From NCBI RefSeq assembly GCF_001522545.3, contig NC_031770.1, positions 106,308,130 to 106,372,129 on the forward strand: a stretch of 64,000 nucleotides of DNA, given 5' to 3'. How positions within the stretch are numbered: the stretch's first letter is position 1; each line of letters starts with the position of its first letter. Positions 60,000 to 64,000 of the stretch are shown one piece after another. Under the pieces are notes generated by a model. It saw nothing but the letters and a program-made list of their open reading frames with translations, did no database searches and was not told where the DNA came from. The DNA is from Parus major (taxonomy: Eukaryota; Chordata; Aves; Passeriformes; Paridae). The position numbers and the translations under genes were made by a program.

Positions 60000-60118
60000 T
60001 CACAGAATCAGAGAATGGTTTGGGTTGAAAAGAACCTTAAAGACCATCTCATTCCATCCCCCTGCCAGCAGCACAGACACCTTCCACTAGACCAGATTGC
60101 TCAAAGCTTTCCGCTTGA
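60000..60118 (-). mobile_element. CR1 LINE 3' terminal fragment
   Basis: 'atcacagaatcagagaatggtttgggttgaaaagaaccttaaagaccatctc', 'cattccatccccctgccagcag', 'agacaccttccactagaccagattgctcaaagc' is the reverse complement of the CR1 3' end. It contributes to a 150-codon plus-strand frame at 59814-60266, which is therefore not a gene. Confidence 0.94.
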
Positions 60119-63100
60119 GCACCAGGAAGGTATAGCACATTTAGCAGGCAGAAAGGAAACTCCTGCATTAATACTTGATCTTCATCCTGAGGTACAGAGA
60201 TGGTCCTGCCTTTACTCCCAAGTGCTAATTTCCTGTCTTTTCCAGGAGGAACATGTGGTAACTTGAGGTTAGGTGACTTCAGGCTGCCTGGGCAATGTTA
60301 CAGCTTGGACTTGTGATGCTCAAGATGACTGTCTATTGATAGTATTGTTTATATCAAACAATAAAAGAGCAATTTACCTGTGAAATCATTGTTCCTGCTA
60401 TCCTGACAACATTTATCATGGCTTAAAGTTGTCTAGTTGCTAGTGAATAATAAATTCCCTCTTGGCTAAACTCAATGGCTTAAACAGCAGATGCTGATCT
60501 GGCAGTTTTGCCTGGTTGCGGCAAATGCAACACACTGCATGTTCTGTTAAGGCAATACTTGAGGTTTGTAGCCAGGTCATCAGAGATAGAGCACATCAGA
60601 TATTAGGAGAGATTTATGAAAACCTACTTTTTGATGTTCTTTTATTTTTACCTCCCTCTTTTTACAGCCTCTCTGAGCTCCCATTTTTTCCTGGATTTTT
60701 TTTTCTTTTTCCTTTTTGCAAGCAGGTATAATTTGGAAATAATATATCACATGAAGACATGGATAGTCTTGCTCAAAATCTTTATATTTTCTTTTTTTTT
60801 ACTATTTTATGGCTGCTCTCTGTTCCTCCAGTTTCAAGTTACCCAGTCTCCACAATCCTTCCAGCTGATTCTTGCTGTCAGTATAAGCTCCTGAGACCAC
60901 ACTTCTAATTGACAAATGAGAAAGCAATTTTTCTTTTTATATGTCTACTCTAACCTGTGTCTTCTTTTGTTTTCTCTTTTTAATTTCCTTATTTTTCCCT
61001 TACTCTGCTTTATCCTTTCACAATTTAGCCTTTTCTATCTTGTCTCAGTCTCTACTCATTTTCTTTCCTCTCTTGGGGTTCATAAAGCTGCCAAGGCCTG
61101 GCCAAAGCAAAGAGAAATATGCACTTCACAGGCGAAGGTCATGCAGAGGGCAGCATCACAGCTCTTACTGCAGGTCCTGGGGAAAAGGATGCAAGTTTGT
61201 TTCGGAGCTGTTGCTTTCATCAAATTTGACAAATCTACCTTCAATAAGAATAAATAAATAAAATATGGAATGTAAAGCAGAAGGAGAAGGGAGAAGTGAA
61301 AATCCCAGTGCTGGAAACAAGCTTTTACCTAACTTTTGGACTGTCTTGGTAGGCGAGCTCTGGGAGAATTAAGCACGAGGTCTGTAGTCTGGAGGGAAAT
61401 CACAAATGTGGGCTCTCTGCAGTGTCTCAGCAGAGCTCATGCTCTATGTGAGAAGTAGCTGCCCTTCCCAACACAGGCTGTGATTTGTCATTTTCCCCCA
61501 AAATTTTCTGCTTTTTCACTTAAAAAATTGCCAGGTGGGAAAGCAATCCAGTGATTTGACCTCCTTGAGCGTGGAGATTGCCAACCCTACCTATCATTGC
61601 ACAGCACCAAATGAGACAGGCCTTGAATTTTAGTTTGCAAGGCCAAAAATATTCTAATAAAAATAATCATTGTAGTGCTGAACTGCTCTTTAAAATCAGT
61701 GAGGGGGAACTACAACCTGATTGGAAGAATTTTCCTGTAGGAAAACGCTTCCCTGCCAAGTTGGTATTTGCACATGGAAGTCACACTGCATTATTTCATG
61801 CAAGGTAACAGGATTTCAGATTTGCTCTCTGGGATCACAGGAATTGTTCAACATTTTCACCTGCCAGTTGAAATCTACATTTTCCAGGGATGTGTGGTCA
61901 CTCTGAGAGCCCCAGAGCTGGCTCCTGGCACTGTGTGCAAAGCACTCACATCTGCATGTGATGGCTTTAGCAGCAGCTCCCGTGGGGTTATGCACTTTTG
62001 CCTTCCCTCCTGCCATTTGCCCCAGTCTAAATAAATCTGCCATTGCTCTGTACTCACAGTCTTGTCAGAATAATTTCTTCTGAATGGGCAGAAACCTGTT
62101 TATTCAATGTTGGAGTTTCTTAGCCCTTGTTAGATTGTTATGTCTTAGTTCTTGATTTGCTTAAAGGATTGGTCAGTGTGCATAAAGTCTTTGTTATTTG
62201 TGTGGTCAAATAACTATTTTCTTTGTCCCAATGTGATAATCTGTGCAAAAGTTTTCTTTTAATTTGGGTGGTGGCAGGATACTTCCCTGTCACATAAAAG
62301 GCTGATTTTAGGCACATCTTCTGCTGTAGCTCTGCTGAGGCTCACATTTACAGAATGGCTGATTTCTAGTTGCCTTGCTGCATGTTCTGGTACAAAAACA
62401 AAACATGCACTCTATGTTTGCAATGGTGAAAGCCTGGGTTTTGGTCAAATTGGACCATTCCCAAACTTCCCAAGTTGCAGCTCTGTCCCTCACTGTCATG
62501 CTGGGTGGGGACATGAAGGAGCTCTTACAGACCTTACCAGAGATAAATATAATCTGCTTTCATGAGAGATGCCAAATATTTCCTATTTCCAGAGAAGATT
62601 TGGGACTGAATTTTCTTTGATAGGGGGTGAACCGGTAAGTTCCAGGCTTTCTAAATACTGGGGATAAAATAAAGGTGCATTGACTGGGTGTAGGAGTGCA
62701 TCAGGAGGCTGCTGTCAGACACTTGCCAGCATTGACTTCTGATAAGCTGAGAGCCCAAGAAGGGATTTGGTGGAGATGGAGGTGCCAAATGACACAAATT
62801 TGATTTCACAGATTTTAGTGTCTGGACCAAAAGGTGCAGAACAGTTATCAGTCTCTTGCCCTAAGACATAGTGATGCTTCTAAGAGAGGCTGAGTGTGGA
62901 GACAGACCCTATTTGAGCTCTTATACCTGGCTGCAGGTACAAGAGCTCAAATACTTTGGGATTGTTTTTTTCTTAGCTAGGCTCTTTGCATTTTAATTTT
63001 CTAATGATGTTGATTTTCAAGGTTGAATTTTTCATAAGAATTTATCACCTGAAGGGGTGGGATCAAAAGGACTTTATTGTGAAAATGCAAGTCCAAACGA

Positions 63101-64000
63101 ATACCAGTGAGATTTTTATACATGAGGAGAGGTGCATTGGTGGTATCATGAAGTGTTATATGGATATAATTATGGCAGACTACTTATATCAGTGTAGTTT
63201 AGCTGTTAAAAATCTTTTGTATATAAACCACCTAGATAAAACTGTCCTTTGAATAAAATAAATCTGTTGAAACTTAATTTAGAAGAGCTGCATGGCCACA
63301 GTTGTGTAAGTTCTTTATTGCTACTTAGAATGCAATGGCAAGGCCAGAGTGAGCAGTGCTGTGATTTATGTGTGGGATGACTCTGTTTTGGAAAGGCCTT
63401 GGTTGTGAGCCAAGGAGAAAGAGCCAGCTGAAGCTGCTCAGGAAGTGTCACCCATGTAGTTCCCTCAGCTGTAAAGTGATGACCTTAAGCTTTACTGCAG
63501 CTGTATCTCTGGGATGAAATAGTGCCCAGCCTGTCACAGCGCATGGAACTGACCTTTGGGGGCTGTTGGAAGTATAGTCTAAATCTCTCTCAAAATCACA
63601 GCTCCCATTCTCTGAGTAATGAACAAACCACACAAGGCTTCCCAGGATGAGCTGGTTATGCTAGAAGATGTATTTTACAAATTTGATTGCACTATGTGCA
63701 ATATACTTCATGTATTTGACACATAATACATACTACTGCAAGTTATCCTTTTTTCAATTCAACTCACTTTCAATTAAAGACATTAATATTTATAATGCTG
63801 TAACACTACCATATTACTTATATAATATATTAATATTTATGAAGTTATGACACTATTCTAACAAAGCATTCTAAGAAATTTAGTACCACAAAAAGTGAAC
63901 TCCTCAGCTATAGCAGGGTTCAGGTTCTCCTGCAACTTAAGGCTGGTAAAATATTCTGCAAAATTGCCTGATTTTTTTAATACATGTGTATGTATATGTC
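60119..64000. other. Intergenic, no gene recognised; T-rich and AT-rich blocks
   Basis: A T/C-rich stretch covers 60630-61080 on the plus strand. The last 330 bp (63668-64000) are AT-rich with TATATAATATATTAATATT. The 88-codon frame at 62986-63252 is followed by AATAAAATAAA at 63254-63264, which could pass for a terminal exon with a polyadenylation signal, but nothing in the peptide is recognised and no acceptor was confirmed. Confidence 0.35.

Noticed and set aside
59814..60266. 150-codon plus-strand frame
   Set aside because: Its middle is the reverse strand of a CR1 3' end, so it is a repeat artefact.
1..64000. CRISPR arrays, operons, prophage, bacterial promoters
   Set aside because: The sequence is vertebrate nuclear DNA with spliced gene structure and CR1 elements; nothing of prokaryotic type is present.

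Overview
The window looks like a stretch of bird nuclear genome. At least a dozen degenerate copies of CR1, the dominant avian LINE, are scattered over both strands, there is one solo LTR of a type I know from bird genomes, a few old MIR-like SINE remnants survive, and no mammalian L1 or Alu is visible. The bulk is AT-leaning, gene-poor DNA, with one sharp CpG-rich promoter near the left edge.

The only protein-coding gene I can support is the 5' end of MRPL19 (mitochondrial ribosomal protein bL19m) on the minus strand. Exon 1 (coding part 1721-1778) and exon 2 (1391-1502) are joined by a 218-bp GT-AG intron in a consistent phase, and the gene runs off the left edge. Its CpG-rich promoter is interrupted about 90 bp upstream of the start codon by a CR1 3' fragment (about 1865-2092), and GC-rich sequence resumes beyond it (2110-2300). 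The reading frame stays open from an ATG inside the antisense CR1 into MRPL19.

From about 2.3 kb to 64 kb I find no convincing coding exon. In mammals the neighbour upstream of MRPL19 in head-to-head orientation is EVA1A; none of its coding sequence is recognisable here, so this is probably intergenic space or the 5' noncoding part of a plus-strand neighbour. The best hint of the latter is a small CpG-richer patch at 14.76-15.31 kb with two strong splice donors and a well-formed 57-bp internal-exon candidate.

The rest is repeats: CR1 fragments (0.76, 1.87, 3.6, 14.2, 29.3, 39.3, 43.0, 44.6, 46.9, 53.5, 56.5, 57.9 and 60.0 kb), of which 44.6-45.6 kb still carries reverse-transcriptase-derived sequence; a 538-bp solo LTR with perfect 5-bp target-site duplication (24.5-25.1 kb); MIR-like SINE relics (10.9, 11.4, 30.9 and 44.3 kb); and microsatellites, notably a 189-bp TTTTC array, (TG)27, long poly-T tracts and an assembly gap at 49.13 kb. 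Possible regulatory patches, including a GATA-site cluster at 12.6 kb, are reported as inference only. I see no previously undescribed gene system here.
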